Shown here: piece after piece, positions 27,378-39,879 of the stretch | Layout: every line of letters begins with the position of its first letter | Position numbering within the stretch: the first letter of the stretch is position 1 | Source: Sinotaia quadrata | Taxonomy: Eukaryota > Mollusca > Gastropoda > Architaenioglossa > Viviparidae | Length of the DNA stretch: 64,000 nt | Direction of reading: 5' to 3' | Assembly (NCBI GenBank): GCA_028829895.1 | Contig: CM054179.1 | Location: 100,339,875-100,403,874 of the forward strand | The notes under the pieces: model-generated | Seen by the model: the letters and a program-made list of their open reading frames with translations, nothing else | The model's database searches: none | What the model was told of the DNA's origin: nothing | Position numbers and translations under genes: made by a program

Positions 27378-29290
27378 GGACGTACTTAAAACCAGTGTTT
27401 CACTAGCAGACTGGCAGTGTGCAGCGAGCAACACTGCTCCCACGGTCCGCGCGCAAGATTAGCTGGCAGTATCAAATGTCACATTATTAAGTATTTTCTT
27501 TCTCTACTTTCTTACTCTGATTCTGTGATGAAAATGAGAATTTATTGAACTCTTAGGAGTCTTATTATTGTTTATGTACCATAATATAATGATAAAGTCT
27601 CATTAGGTATCTGAGGGGACAGTACTTTCTTAGAAGTTAGTATAAGTGTATTATAAAATGTATTCGTTCATATGTTTTTTTCTCGATTGTCAAATTATAA
27701 AATCTATTGTTAATTTTTATCCCTACTTCTTATGCCTATCACGTGATTTATTCTGGAGTAATGGCGGGTGGGTTGTGGCTCGTTAATATAAATTAAAGAC
27801 GAATCAAAATACTCCTTCAGCAAGAAGTTCCACCTGTTATTATTTGTCAGTACAACGTCTGTCTACAAATGTATTTGAGGGAAAATAGAGTTCTGGAAAC
27901 GCCAGTGGATCCACCACGTAGAAAAGGAGGAGGGTCATCCATTTGATATTTTAATAATATACAAATTAAGATTGTTATCCACTGATATCCAGTTATGAAT
28001 TATTAATAAATAGAATATAATATCAATACTAATAACCAACACAGGCTTAGTCACACGCTTTATACAATGTGTCATTGTCAAATTACACTTTCAAGAATAA
28101 TAAACATGGGTTAAAAAACTTAATGATGATTTTACTTTTAACAATTCGAAGACGTAGGCAAGTGTCATTAAGGAAACTGATTTAGTCGATCAATGTCACA
28201 CATTTTTGGAGCGTCTTTCATTCCGTGCCATTGTTTTTGAATATGTTGATGTAATATATTGTTTTTATTGTACAAGAGAGAAAAAATTCTTTTAAAGTTG
28301 GTTAAATAAAACATTCATAAATATGTACTGTCAATTTAACGGAAATTAGAGGTTAATTTTGACTTCTCGTGTGAAATGCAATACAACTGTAATTAAGTGT
28401 TATGAATAAACTTGCAATTGATGACTGGCAATCACATTGTAGGCATTAGATTTACGAAACTTTGGGGTTTTTTTGGAATATCGTCGTGGGTCTGGATCTC
28501 TCTCTAATTCTGACTATCTTTCTCTGTGTTTTGAGTGTCTTTCTGTTTCTAATGCGGTATTATATCACTCAGTTTAGATTTAGAACCTTCCACAAAGCAG
28601 TGCGCCTAGCAAAATGGCGCAATTCCTTGACAGGTGGAGAGAGAACTATATTCATCTCTTTAACTTTCACTTGGGCTGATGGCATTCCTACCTGGGTCGA
28701 TTTCGCTAGCTTGGCATGAGGTGTGCCGCAGTTGGGAGAGTTGGAGATAATAGATAGTTGAAGGGTGGTTAATTAATTTATACACTGCCAGAAAATAACC
28801 AACGACTGTATTAGAACGTATACTTGGACATTCGTATTTAAGGTGGCGTGAACAGTTGTTAGTCATGAGAACCTAAAATTACAAACAGTAAATTTCTGAA
28901 CATTGCAGTAAGGCTCGTTGCCTGCTTAGATACAGATGTTAGTGTTCCTTTTGGCATTTTACTTCTTGCAGTAAAGGTCACATTAGGAAAAAACAACTTT
29001 AAGTATTACATCTGTGTACATGGGAAGAATTCCAAGAACTGCAATCTTCATACTTTTTTTTTCATTTGGGGATTGAGTGGGTGGGAAGCAGAAATGCTTG
29101 ATAAAGTGTGGAATATGTACATCAGTATACTTCTCTAAGTGCTGGAGTGAGTAATGAAACGTTACATGTTGGCATGGAAACTGCAGCAATGTGTGCGATC
29201 CTAGTGATCCTGAAGCAACGATATAGGTCTATTGTCAGCTGCAGATGAATTCGTTTCTCCTCTGGATCAACGTCTGGCATGTATTTATAT
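27378..29290. other. 3' flank, no gene seen
   Basis: AT-rich sequence with AATAAA-like signals near 28008, 28098 and 28305, which could serve the exon at 27154-27377. An open stretch at 28462-28719 encodes one hydrophobic segment but starts at TTG and has no clear splice partners. Confidence 0.35.
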
Positions 29291-29307
29291 CTCCTGGGGA
29301 TGGATCG

Positions 29308-29560
29308 GGCTGGAGATTGATAAGGCTGTATCTCCCAAATTGATGTTGTAGGCTGCAGTCTTAGCAGGTTGCATCTCCCAAACTGATATTGTCGGCTGCA
29401 GTCTTAGCAGGTTGCATCTCCCAAACTGATATTGTAGGCTGCAGTCTTAGCAGGTTGCATCTCCCATTCTGATATTGTAGGCTGCAGTCTTAGCAGGTTG
29501 CATCTCCCAAACTGATATTGTCGGCTGCAATCTTAGTAGGCTGTTTCTCCAATACTGACG
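29308..29560. repeat. 43-bp minisatellite
   Basis: Five to six units contain GGCTGCAGTCTTAGCAGG and TTGCATCTCCCAAACTGATA, each with a CTGCAG site. It lies upstream of EF-hand copy A. Confidence 0.92.
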
Positions 29561-29974
29561 GAAGGCAATGCAATAATTAACTGCAAAGGGAGTTAATCAA
29601 TGGCAGAAGTAGCTACTAAATTGATGACCAATTCTGTCTGCCTGATGTGTCCTCCTTAGAGCAGACTCAGTACCGAAATCTACAGCTGATGGAGTAGTGA
29701 AATGTGTATTGATGCTGTCTGATTGTTATTTTCATTGCTCGTGACAGTATAATAGGATGTGTTCTGCAGTTATCTTTTCTTTGCAATGAGAAGCTTTCCT
29801 GGTCTTATGACGAAGTTTGTTTCCTGAAATTAATAGTTTGTTCTCTTTATGGTTGCATTAACGGATAACAGGTCTTTTAGTTCGTCTTCATTAATTCAGT
29901 AACGTATTTGACATTTATCCTTGTCATGCACTTTTGCTCTAATGATAAATAAGCATTTTCAGAAGTCAGACTGT

Positions 29975-30490
29975 CTATCGATCATTACCGCTTGATTTAG
30001 ATCTTGCTGTTATGAAATTAAGAGGTGTAATATTTAATTACAATATCGTTTATTGCCAGCTACTTGGAGACAACGTTAGCTAGCGATTTTCTAAAAGGCT
30101 GGGGATACTGCTAGCAGCCAAGATATTCAAGAAATTCGATGCCTACAAAGGAAAGTCAGTTATAGAGCCAAGCAAAAAGCTATTTTTCTGCATAATGAAA
30201 CAAGGGAGATTATTCTTGTTTTATCTCATTACGTTTATATTAACCTCCCTTGCAGCGTAGTGTTCACGTATATTAGTGACAATGAATTTTATTCTCTTCG
30301 TCATCTTACCAACGTACATCAGGTAAGAGAAGCTTTTTATTAAAACAGAAATGAGTCACTACCGGCCTTATGAAAACAGTTCTTCCATAAAGCTATTCTC
30401 TGCATTCCATAACTTTCTGAAATTTCCTCACCCTTCTATTGCTTCTTCACCTCAAGTACTCTCCTGATCGATCATTATCTAAGGTTCATC
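29975..30490 (+). repeat. 5' duplication block of EF-hand copy A
   Basis: This segment aligns with 53060-53480 (copy C), and its 3' half aligns with 43540-43880 (copy B) and with the complement of 62940-63260 (copy D). Landmarks are ATTGCCAGCTACTTGGAGAC, the inverted-repeat pair before the ATG, the signal-peptide exon and GAGTCA in the start of intron 1. It shows that the family arose by genomic duplication including flanks. Confidence 0.75.
30202..30251 (+). promoter_or_regulatory. Conserved upstream hairpin, copy A
   Basis: AAGGGAGATTA (30202-30212) and TAACCTCCCTT (30241-30251) are inverted repeats pairing at 10 of 11 positions (plus a G-T) around a 28-base loop, 30 bases before the ATG. 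The same arrangement precedes the ATG in all four copies, which argues for function in DNA or in the 5' UTR. Confidence 0.65.
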
Positions 30491-33400
30491 TTATCGTTTT
30501 TGTTTTTCCTTTCTACACGCGGTTTGCTGATTTTACTATGATTTTACAACTGGCAAATAATGCTTTTGTTTTGAATTGACTATCGTTTTTTTTTGTCTTT
30601 AACAATGGATAGTTGTATTTTAATTTTAGTGTTGGTTTTACATTATTTTATTATAATAGTACTACTGTCATATATGGTTTTGTTTTAATTTTAGTATTGT
30701 CTTTATATGACTTTACTACTTTAATTTTACTACCACAACATAGCGGTATTGTCTTTAATACTCTGATAATAAGGTGTTTTTGGTCTTTGTCTTAAAATAG
30801 TGTTACATTAATTTAAAAACTGACTGTAATTAGCTACTCGATTCCTACTCTACTGCGAATTCACAAAGGAAGATTTTTTAAATTTTTTAATTCTATTTAT
30901 TCTTTCTCATTTCGGATCAGTCGAAGCACTGAAATCTTAAAGTTACACTAATCTTTAAAACGTTTTGATAATTACTTAGACATTTGAGTGGAAATATACG
31001 TGGAAGTGTTGATGATGTCTGTAACACAGTAACGGGTAGTAATATAAAGACATTTTTTAAAAAATTGTCATCGTAAAATAATCCAAATAATCTAAATTAA
31101 TTCTAATGATTAAATAAAATTATATTAAAACAACCTAAGAGTAACAGAGGAAATTCATAATAGATTATAATAAATTATATTTTTTTGAAAGTAATTATTC
31201 TAAAATTATTCAACAATAAATTCACACATACACACAAACACACACACACGCAAGCGCGCACAAAATCATATACATATAAACATACACAGTAGTTTGCATG
31301 TAAGAACATATATTTGTATCTATTATTATTTTTGTTGTCTATTTAACTTTTATAATTGGCATGCAACGCTTCTTTTAAATCAAATAACTATCAAATGAAT
31401 ATCCGATCCAGATCAGATTTTTAGACAGTACGAGATCATTGAGTTAAATCTGTCATACGAGTGATTTAGCGTCTCTATCAGATCATTTCCAGCGTAATTA
31501 CGTTGCTAGAGGGCGGGGCTTACGGATAAATGATTAGGTATGTGATAACTTACAACTTTGCCAGCTTGGTTTTCAGTTTCACTGCCACTTAACACGCACG
31601 CTGTCAGTAGCAGAAACTGATTTTAAACGCTGATACAGTCATGAATTAGTAGACAGTTCTGCTATCATGTTACGTTAAGATTTTAGATTCGTAATGGCCA
31701 TGCATTGAAACAAGTGCTTTGTTGTCCTCTCTGAGAGTGAAATGTAAATTGACAAGCACTTGAGCTTGTGTGTTTCACATGTGAGCAAAGATGGAGTTTG
31801 TGTGTTTGACATCTGAGCAAGCTGAAGCTTGTGTTTGACATCTAAGAAGGGACAGAGTGTGGGTGTTTGACATCTTAGCTAGCTTGTGTGTTTGACATCT
31901 GAGCAAGGACAGAGTTTGGATGTTTGACATCTTAGCTAGATTGTGTGTTTGACATATGAACAAGGACATAGTTTGGGTATTTGATATCTTAGCTAGCTTG
32001 TGTGTTTGACATCTGAGCAAGATGGAGCTTGTGTGTTTGACATCTGAGCAGGATGGAGCTTGTGTGTTTGACTTCTGAGCAGAGTGGAGCTTGTATGTTT
32101 GACATATGAGCAAGGACAGAGTTTGGGTGTTTGACAAGAGAACAATGGCTAATGGAACATTCTACAGCAAGCTAGAGGAACACATGAAGAATTGACAATT
32201 GTATTGTGAACAATAAACTTGTGACATTGTTATGAAAGCATGTGAAAGACTATTGTGGAATCATCTAGACAAGGTTATGTACAAACTGTTATCACTTATC
32301 TCTCTATAACTCCATTTCTGTTCTCTGATAAGAATGATCCTGTGAATTATATTTTAGGATATAAGACTATATAGGCATTGAAATTGAACATGGTTTCATG
32401 GAAACATTGATGTCAAATAATCTTTTCATTGTATTTGTTATATGTACATTTGATTGTTTATTTAATAAATTTATTGACCTTCTTATACATATTGATACCT
32501 ATATGTTGGAGATATAGTGGCTGGATGGGGGCTCATTAAATATAGATTAAAGATGGATTTATCTTCTTCTTTGGTAAGATGTTTTCCATCTACGGAAATA
32601 TTGAGTGATAGTAAATGTTTCTCTGTAATGTTGTGGAAGAGAGAAAACGTTTACAGTGCCCACATATTCGACAAGTGAGAGAGACAAGTGGTGTCTTCTG
32701 GAGAATTATTAATGACATTAAATTAAGTTTCTCATCACTTGTAATTAGTTGTGGCTGTTTTAATAATCATAACCAGTAACTAGGGTGACGTTAGTGGTGT
32801 CACAATCTGCAATAAGTTACCCTACCACCTTCTCCTATCCAGTACGCTCAAAATAAATAGATGCATAAATAAAATAAATATTTACAAACTGTTTTCTTTT
32901 ATTTGATACATTTTATAAAATGTTATTTTTCATGCAGCCTTCAGATGCATGGAGCAGATGGGCAAAGGGATAAAAGACAGCTGCAGTGTGACTATGATGG
33001 TCAGTTAACATCATTGCTTGTGGTTTTACAAAGCATTCTCAGTAGTCAGATCAGTGACGTTTTACAAAATATTCTCTGTAGTCAAGTCATAACAGTCACG
33101 TTTTACAAAGAACTTCGAGTAGTCAAGTCATAACAGTCACGTTTTACAAAACGTTCTAGGCAGTCACATCATAACAGTCATTTTACAAAGCATTCTGTGT
33201 AGTCAAATCACAGCAGTCACATTTTAGAAAACGTTCTGGGAAGTCAAGTCACAACAGTCACGTTTTATAAAACATTCTATGTAGCCAAGTCACAACAGTC
33301 ACGTTTTACAAAACATTCTGTATAGCCAAGTCACAACAGTCACGTTTTACGAAACATTCTGTATAGCCAAGTCACAACAGTCACGTTTTACGAAACATTC

Positions 33401-35728
33401 TGTATATTCAAGTCACAACAGCAGTGTAGTACACGTGACTCTCTGAGGGAGGTGAATTGCAGTTGAGGAAGTCTGTATGTATACCTTATATATCTCGAGT
33501 GTCTGCATATCCATGTGTCTAAATTTATATGTGTGTGCGTGTGTATTTGTGTTTGTCTGTCTATGTATCAATGTGTTGGCGTGTCACTATGTTCTAAATG
33601 ACTTTATTTCGATTGCATTCTTCAAAAATTGCTTTCTTTCATTAATCAGGTTCTTGTATTTTTCTTTAGCAGTTTGTTTTTTTATTGCATAACCAAATAC
33701 TTTGTAGAGATTTAGCTTGTCTTTCAACATTATGTCAGCCATTTTTAATACAATGACGTGTACGCGTTTTATTAATTAACCTAGATTTCTAGGTTCAAGG
33801 ACAACTGGAGAAAAGGTCGACATTATTACTGATCGATAGACATTTCTTCTATAGCAACAAGGTCGACAATATTACTGATCGGCAGTCAGCTAGATTTTTA
33901 GGTTCAAGGACAACTGGAGAAAAGGTCGACATTATTACTGATCGATAGAAAAATCTTCTATAGCAACAAGGTCGACAATATTTGCTGATCGGCAGTCAGC
34001 TAGATTTCTAGGTTCAGGGACAACTGGACGGTGGCCAAAAGGTCGACATTTTACTGATCGATAGACAACAGGTCGACATTATTACTGATCGACAGACATT
34101 TCTTCTACAGCAACAAGGTCGACAATATTACTGATCGGCAGTCAGCTAGATTTCTAGGTTCAAGGACAACTGGACGGCAGCCAAAAGGTCGACATTTTAC
34201 TGATCGCTAGACAACAGGTCGACATTATTACTAATTAATAGACATTTCCTCGACGGCCAAAAGGTCGACACTATTACTGATCGGTAGACAACAGGTCGAC
34301 AATGTTATTCATCGATAAACAACTCGGGGACAGCCAACAGTTCGACAGTTTTACTGATCGATAGGCAACTGGGCCGACAACCAATAGATCGACAGCATTA
34401 CTGATCGAAGGGCAACTCTAGACAGACAATAAGTCGACAATATTACTGATCGATAGAAAAGCTTTAGACAGCCAAATTGTCGACAGTATTACTGATCGAT
34501 TTACAACTCGGCAACAATCAAGGCAATAAAGACAGGTACCCATCTAGCAAAATTGCAATGCTGCTCAGTGGCCACCGAACTGTCGAATGTTCTGGTGATA
34601 TCCATTTGTATTTACTATATTTTATTAGAATCTCATTTAACGTTAAAACTGAGTTGAAATTTACTTTTTTGAACCCTAACCATAGCTGAAATCGTATCCT
34701 GACAGAGAAACAAAGACAAACATTTTTAGGCGGGATTTATTTTTCACTGGATAGGATAGTGGGGAATAACATCTACTGGAAATTTTACCAAATGAAAACC
34801 TGTCATGGCAGAAGGCAATGACGATATGGCTGTCACTGAGTTTGTTTACCCACACCAGTAATATTGTTGTCCTTTTGTCTGGTCGCTCCTTTATCTGGTC
34901 GCTCTTTTGTCATGTCACTCTTTGTCTTGTCGCTCTTTTGTCTTGTCGCCCTTTTGTCTTGTCGTTCTTTTGTCTTGTCGCTCCTTTGTCTGGTCGCTCT
35001 TTTGTCTTGTCGCTCTTTTGTCGCTTTGTCTTGTCACTCTTTTGTCTTCTCGCCTTTTTGTCTTGTCGCTCCTTTGTCCGTCATCCAGTTTTCATGTCAT
35101 CCAGTTTTCCTGTCGCTTTTTTTGTCCCGTTGCCCGTATGGTAGGCATTTTAACAGTTCTGTTTAGATTTTTTATCATCATGACATTCAAAGTAAGATCA
35201 TAGCGTCTAAAAGTGTCGCACACTTTTACTGTAAATCTGCTCCTGGAGTAACCAGGTGAACATAAATACTAAAAATGATTTGCCTTCAATCTGCTCAAGT
35301 TCTAACCAATGTTCCCTTTAAGGTGCGCCGCCGCGCAGCTGATTAGTAAACACCGCGAAGCAGTTTCAAACTTTCGCGCACAAGTTTTGATAGCAAGCTC
35401 AAACAACAGCCAGTTCTGTAACGCTTTATCGTTTCTTTTCGAACACGTGCTTGAAGAAGCGTCGGTCACTTTTCTGGATTCCATTCAACCCTTTCCTGCC
35501 ATTCTGCGCGCTTAGCGTTCTTTGAGGTCCTACTCCGTGTAGACTGTAGCATGTCCAAAGAAGGGCCGGACAATGGCTGGTTCCAGCACGTGATATAATC
35601 TGGTGAGATAAAATAACAAAACAATGGTCCCAATTAGAGCAGTTAAAAAGAATTATCAACTTCATCAGATTGTTTATCGAAAGCAGTGAAGTCATCCATC
35701 TTTCGAAGTGATCAGACGGTATGAAAGT

Positions 35729-35759
<31 letters not shown>

Positions 35760-38700
35760 CTCGGGACGAATCCTAACACACTTCCTTCTTTTTTTGAATG
35801 AGGTTTTTTTTTTTATCAATAACCACCGTATGCTAACTGCTAAAGATAAATGTTTATTTTTTTTTTATTTTCTTGTCCACTCTAATCTGTGGTTATGCCG
35901 TCTAGAGTAGAACATATACACCACTTGTGTCCATTGTTGCTAGATGTTTCTGGTGAGAATTGTGACGACACAGACCAGAAGACCTTATGTACATTCAGCT
36001 ATTGGTTACCGTGTCACGTGATGGAAGTAATTGTAGCAGCAGATCATCCTATCACGTGTTTGTTGACATTCCCCATGTACTCTGTTACTATGGTATTTGG
36101 CTTGTCACGTGTAATTTTGTAACAGTTGTCTTATGTAGACTAAATTCGCTGGCAATTTGCAATATTTGTGATAGAACGGCTAAAACTTGTAAGTCAACAA
36201 GCTGTTGTAGGTTGAACAATCGTAATTTACAATTTCATCAGGCTGGCCAGAAGGAACAGTGACGTATTCGTCATTTGTTGATGCAATTTCTTCTTTTTTT
36301 TTCCTATGGGAGACTTTCCTTTTCCTAACCTTTTTCCTGTGGGAGACTCTTCTCTTTCCTAACCTTTTTCCTGTGGGAGACTCTTCTCTTTCCTAATCTT
36401 TTTCCTGTGGGAGATTCTTCTCTTTCCTAACTTTTTTTTTTCTGGAGCGTATTTCACAACTACGCTTGTTAAAATTAATATAATGTTCTAATTTTTTTTG
36501 TCTGTTTCTTATTAACAGGATCCAAGAATATTAACCGTGACGAATTCATCTGGTGTTTTTGGTCACAAAACATTTTATTCAAGCGAACGTTTTATAGAAC
36601 CTATTCCCGTTACGACCGTAATAGGGACGGTAACCTGAGTCAACAGGAGCTCGGTCAGCTGTTTGATGAACTGGATACGAATAGTAAGTATGTTTGTTTG
36701 TATGTACATAATTCTGGTGTGTGCGTATCGTGTGGCATATGCGCATGCAATCCTATTTATAGAAATGTGATTTGGACAGGGGAGATCACTTGAAACAGCA
36801 TTGATTAAATAGGCTAGTGATGCAAAAAGGCGGAGAAACTAGCGAGCGACCGACATTGTGGCGGTCCCTTAAGGCAGATAAATAATAAATATAAATTAAT
36901 AAATACATTTTATTTTAATTAAAAGAAAATGAACCCGCTTTTCACAGCAAGTGTTTTCATTTAACGTTTCTCTTAGGAATTGAAAATATTTGTTCAAATA
37001 TTTTTTTTCAATGTTAATGAAAAATAAAGATAGACGTGACATATTAAATATAGGTCACTGTGAAATGGGGTCATCCGCTTTAGTGAATGAAAGATATTTG
37101 TTAATTTTACTGATTCCGCTAATCTATTTTTAACTTTTTACCCCAAAGATGGGTTTCACCGAGGGAGCACACTGCTTGGTTTCGCACCTTTTGAAACAAA
37201 TCTCAGTTTTAGCATACTTTAATTGCATTAGCTTTCTGTCTGAAATATGATAGTGTTTTATAAACAAAATCAATGTGTGTTTGTTTTTCTTGTAAACATG
37301 TTTAATCGTTTTTCTTTCGATTTGTATAGAAGACCGCAAACTTACCGACGATGAAAGAAACAAAGTCAAGCCACCCGTGAGTTATTTATAGTTTCATAGT
37401 AATCAGTAGAAGTGGAAAATGAGATTTTTTTCTTGTTTCATTCGTTCACCATAATGGTAGGAGTCGGAATATTACACTGGCGTTCAGGCGGAACACGTGT
37501 ATACACCCTAATAATATTACGTGGAGTCGGAATATTACACTGGCGTTCAGGCGGAACACGTGTATACACCCTAATAATATTATGTGGAGTCGGAATATTA
37601 CACTGGCATTTAGGAGGAACAAGTGTGTACACCATAATAATATTACGTGGAGTCGGAATATTACACTGGCATTCAGGAGGAACACGTGTATACACCTTAT
37701 GGTGCAGAGTAGTGCATGCAACTTTCCTGTAGTAAGCAAGTTAGAAACGCATTGGCAAAGTTTATCACATTTATGATGTGATAGCATGCAGGATGGTTCA
37801 CAGAGCACATCAAATCTAACGCTGAACTAGAAATATCCAGTACATATCATCTGCTAGTGAGATTAATTAAAATGTTCCATTTCAGTTAAATCCGTTGACA
37901 GGTAGCCTCCGTGTCAATGTGGCCAGTTAGTGCGTTATATAATGTCAAGAGTTTCTCAGTCTTTTAGAATGTAATTATAGACTTCGAGATTTTTTAAAAC
38001 CGTCACGCATATCTTGGTAGTTGAAGTTTTATTTCGTATGCCTTACACCCACTGCCTGGCTTTGGAATGCAGAATTGCGCCCCGATTGTCAATTTGGAAA
38101 TTTGAAGTAAAATGGAGCGGTAATATAAATCTTCTTAGTAATTTTATTTTATCGAAGTCGTTGAAATCTTGCAAGCAGTACTCGCAAGGTAAGGGAAGTC
38201 ACTACTTAGTAATAGTTCGAATAATCTTTTGCTTAACCTATACTGCGAATAATACTTCTCTTCACTCTATTCTTTAGATGATTGGAACTCGGGAAGTTAA
38301 TTCGGGTAGTTAATTGTCAACAATGAATAAGAATAGTTATTTGACATAAATAATTTACATTCCATCGTGTTTAGACAACCGAGACCCGGGTAGTTACTGT
38401 CATTGAACGTAAACATTAAGAACAACACTGCCCTTAAGTAATTTACAAGCTTTTGTTGTAGTTGACGGAAACTTGAAAGCTTAGAATTGATAAAATACAA
38501 CTTGTAATAAATCGCGGTGGACATTCATACCTATGACACATGGTCCAGCTCATCTATCTACAAATTGATATGACATGAGCATTCTCGTCATCGTCACCAT
38601 TGTCATCTTTATCCATCGCTAGCATTTTTTATGACATCATCATTATCGACTTTATCGTCATTTTCTTCATCTTCACTGTCATCATCAGCATATATCCAAC

Positions 38701-39450
38701 CATCATATATCATATTCTCTGCATGTCAGTCATTTTGAATCATAATACAAAAATACAGCCAGTCAACAGTCAGTCTACATCACTCATAATTACTTACAAT
38801 CATAAGTCATAAGCATTCATGCGCTCTCAGTTAATAAAACAAATATGATAAGCAGTAAATCAGATAATTAATTATATCAGTCAGGTATAATCAGTTATAT
38901 TAGTCAAGTGTAATCAGTAATCACTTCTCAATCCAGTTTTCATCATTCATCAATGGATCAACAGAATATATTCTTCAGTTTCATTTTATTGTTTATTATT
39001 TTTTATTTTTAATATTTTTATTATTATTATCATTTCGTGTATTCCTTCTTGTTCCTTTCCTTTCCTTTCCTTCCTTCCTTCCTTCCTTCCTTTCTTTCTT
39101 CCTTCCTTCCTATAGTATCAGTAGCAGTAGCAGTGGCAGTACTAGTAGTAGCTGCAGCAGTCTTTTTGAATTGTCTGTTCAGTTTTGTTTTTTAACAATA
39201 TTGTACTTACGATTCCTAACTTTGTTATGGACGTTTGCATGCAGGCTTAGCATCTCAACACGGGTTTTGTTTTTATTATGCGTTTCGTTTCGTTTCTTTC
39301 TTTACTTACTTTCTACAGAAATCATTTTATTAATTTAAAGTAGTAATATATTATACTGTTTTTATTTTGAATTTTACCTTAAAATAATGAACTAAAGCAA
39401 AAAATAAAACTTGTCTAAAATAATAGTAATCTTTTCCATTTCAGATATAA
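30282..39450 (+). CDS. Secreted EF-hand protein, copy A (about 106 aa)
   Basis: Coding exons: 30282-30322 (signal, MNFILFVILPTYI), 32938-32999, 36519-36683, 37330-37376 and 39445-39450 (Ile then stop). Intron phases are 2, 1, 1, 0, as in copy B. Loop 1 spans exons 2-3 (DYDG|SKNINRDE): position 6 is Lys instead of Gly, so binding is doubtful. Loop 2 is canonical (DRNRDGNLSQQE). Loop 3 spans exons 3-4 (DTN|KDRKLTDDE) with Arg at position 6. Calcium binding follows from EF-hand knowledge; secretion is inferred from the hydrophobic N-terminus, which is short and has no clear cleavage site. The exon 2 donor is GTCAGT. Alternative last exons in the right phase are 37885-37929 and 37981-38277. The 39445 choice is preferred because its acceptor, downstream sequence and AATAAA are conserved in copy B. 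Confidence 0.68.
31195..31262. repeat. Short CA-rich tract
   Basis: CACACA and CAAACACA repeats in intron 1 of copy A, flanked by very AT-rich sequence. Confidence 0.7.
31765..32135. repeat. Minisatellite, about 31 bp, intron 1 of copy A
   Basis: Units contain GAGCTTGTGTGTTTGACATC and TGAGCAAGGACAGAGTTTGG, with alternate TTAGCTAGCTTG variants. An open minus-strand frame across it is a repeat artefact. Confidence 0.9.
32200..32780 (+). repeat. Dispersed repeat R2, copy 2
   Basis: Resembles 5326-5700, sharing TTTAATAAATTTATT and TCACTTGTAATTAGTT, in intron 1 of copy A just upstream of its exon 2. Non-coding. Confidence 0.45.
33005..33425. repeat. 41-bp minisatellite after exon 2 of copy A
   Basis: About ten units contain CAAGTCACAACAGTCACGTT followed by TTACAAAACATTCTGTATAG. 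The array begins almost at the splice donor at 33000. Confidence 0.93.
33781..34505. repeat. Higher-order minisatellite with GTCGAC sites
   Basis: A roughly 109-bp super-unit starting CTAGATTTCTAGGTTCAAGG recurs at 33781, 33889, 33999 and about 34146. It is built of shorter AGGTCGACATTATTACTGAT units carrying GTCGAC and GATCGATAGAC. The distal part decays into single units. Confidence 0.9.
34510..34865. other. Intronic sequence, nothing recognised
   Basis: Unique sequence in intron 2 of copy A between two arrays. Confidence 0.35.
34868..35125. repeat. TTGTCTTGTCGCTC-type minisatellite
   Basis: About fifteen imperfect units of 15-21 bases (CTTTTGTCTTGTCGCTC). All three plus frames are open and read Ser/Leu/Phe-rich peptides, a repeat artefact. 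Confidence 0.9.
35130..35884. other. Intron 2 of copy A, no exon seen
   Basis: Contains a GC-richer patch (35325-35520) with an open frame on each strand but no splice support, and a short (GT)n tract at 35729-35757. Confidence 0.35.
35885..36260 (+). repeat. Intron 2 block shared by copies A and B
   Basis: Aligns with the region 46190-46830 of copy B: GAGTAGAACATATACACCAC and TTGTGTCC, then GGAAGTAATTGTAGCAGCAGA, CTCTGTTACTATGGT and CACGTGTAATTTTGTA all have counterparts in order. In both copies the block lies just upstream of the EF-hand exon 3, which confirms paralogy at the DNA level. Confidence 0.7.
36290..36432. repeat. Tandem repeat, about 36-38 bp, before exon 3 of copy A
   Basis: Four units contain TTTTTCCTGTGGGAGACTCT then TCTCTTTCCTAACC. 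The array ends about 90 bases before the exon 3 acceptor. Confidence 0.85.
37450..37710. repeat. 63-bp minisatellite after exon 4 of copy A
   Basis: Four units contain GTCGGAATATTACACTGGCG and GGAACACGTGTATACACC. The unit is a multiple of three, so frames stay open on both strands; I regard them as artefacts. Confidence 0.92.
39055..39112. repeat. (TTCC)n microsatellite
   Basis: TTCC and TTTCTT units in the last intron of copy A. Confidence 0.9.
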
Positions 39451-39800
39451 ACCTAATTTCAAGAAAACTGATATCCTATTGGTTAATGACGTGATCGGAA
39501 ATGAGCAATGTTTAATGCTCAAGTGGCTGTTGTTTATCAATAAAGATATACATGATCTTTCTTATTCTGTTGACATATAATGTTTCAGTTCTCTTGTTTG
39601 GTTTGCATTTTAGGATATTTTTGAAATGTTAACCGTTAGCGTTGTAAACAAACGACATTTAGAGAAAAATAAAAAAAATAGATGAAAGACGTGTATCCAT
39701 TTATCTGAGTTTGATGAACATGAAGATGGAACGAATATGTATTAGTTTTGTGAGAATGTTATGGAAAGCAAAAGTAAAAAACCTCAGTTACAGGTGTGAA
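39115..39800 (+). repeat. 3' duplication block of copy A with poly(A) signal
   Basis: Aligns with 50735-51345 of copy B. Shared in order are GTAGCAGTAG, AATATTGTACTTAC, CCTAACTTTG, the polypyrimidine acceptor, TACATGAT with TTATTCTGTT, GAGAAAAATAAA and TGAACATGAAGATGGAACGA-like sequence. AATAAA at 39668-39673 is the likely poly(A) signal of copy A. Confidence 0.72.
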
Positions 39801-39879
39801 CAATGCCTAAGTATGGTTACTTTCGTCTTTAAAAATTTAGTGTATCCTGTAAAGGGCAAAGGTGCAGTAGATCCTGGAA

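Noticed and set aside
28462..28719. Open stretch with one hydrophobic segment followed by basic residues
   Set aside because: It starts at TTG, has no clear acceptor or upstream exon, and could be chance.
34818..35203. Three overlapping plus-strand frames rich in Ser, Leu, Phe and Cys
   Set aside because: All three frames are open over the same TTGTCTTGTCGCTC repeat.
37981..38277. Phase-0 open stretch of 98 codons as last exon of EF-hand copy A
   Set aside because: The acceptor is weak and no similarity to copy B was seen; the conserved 39445 exon is preferred.
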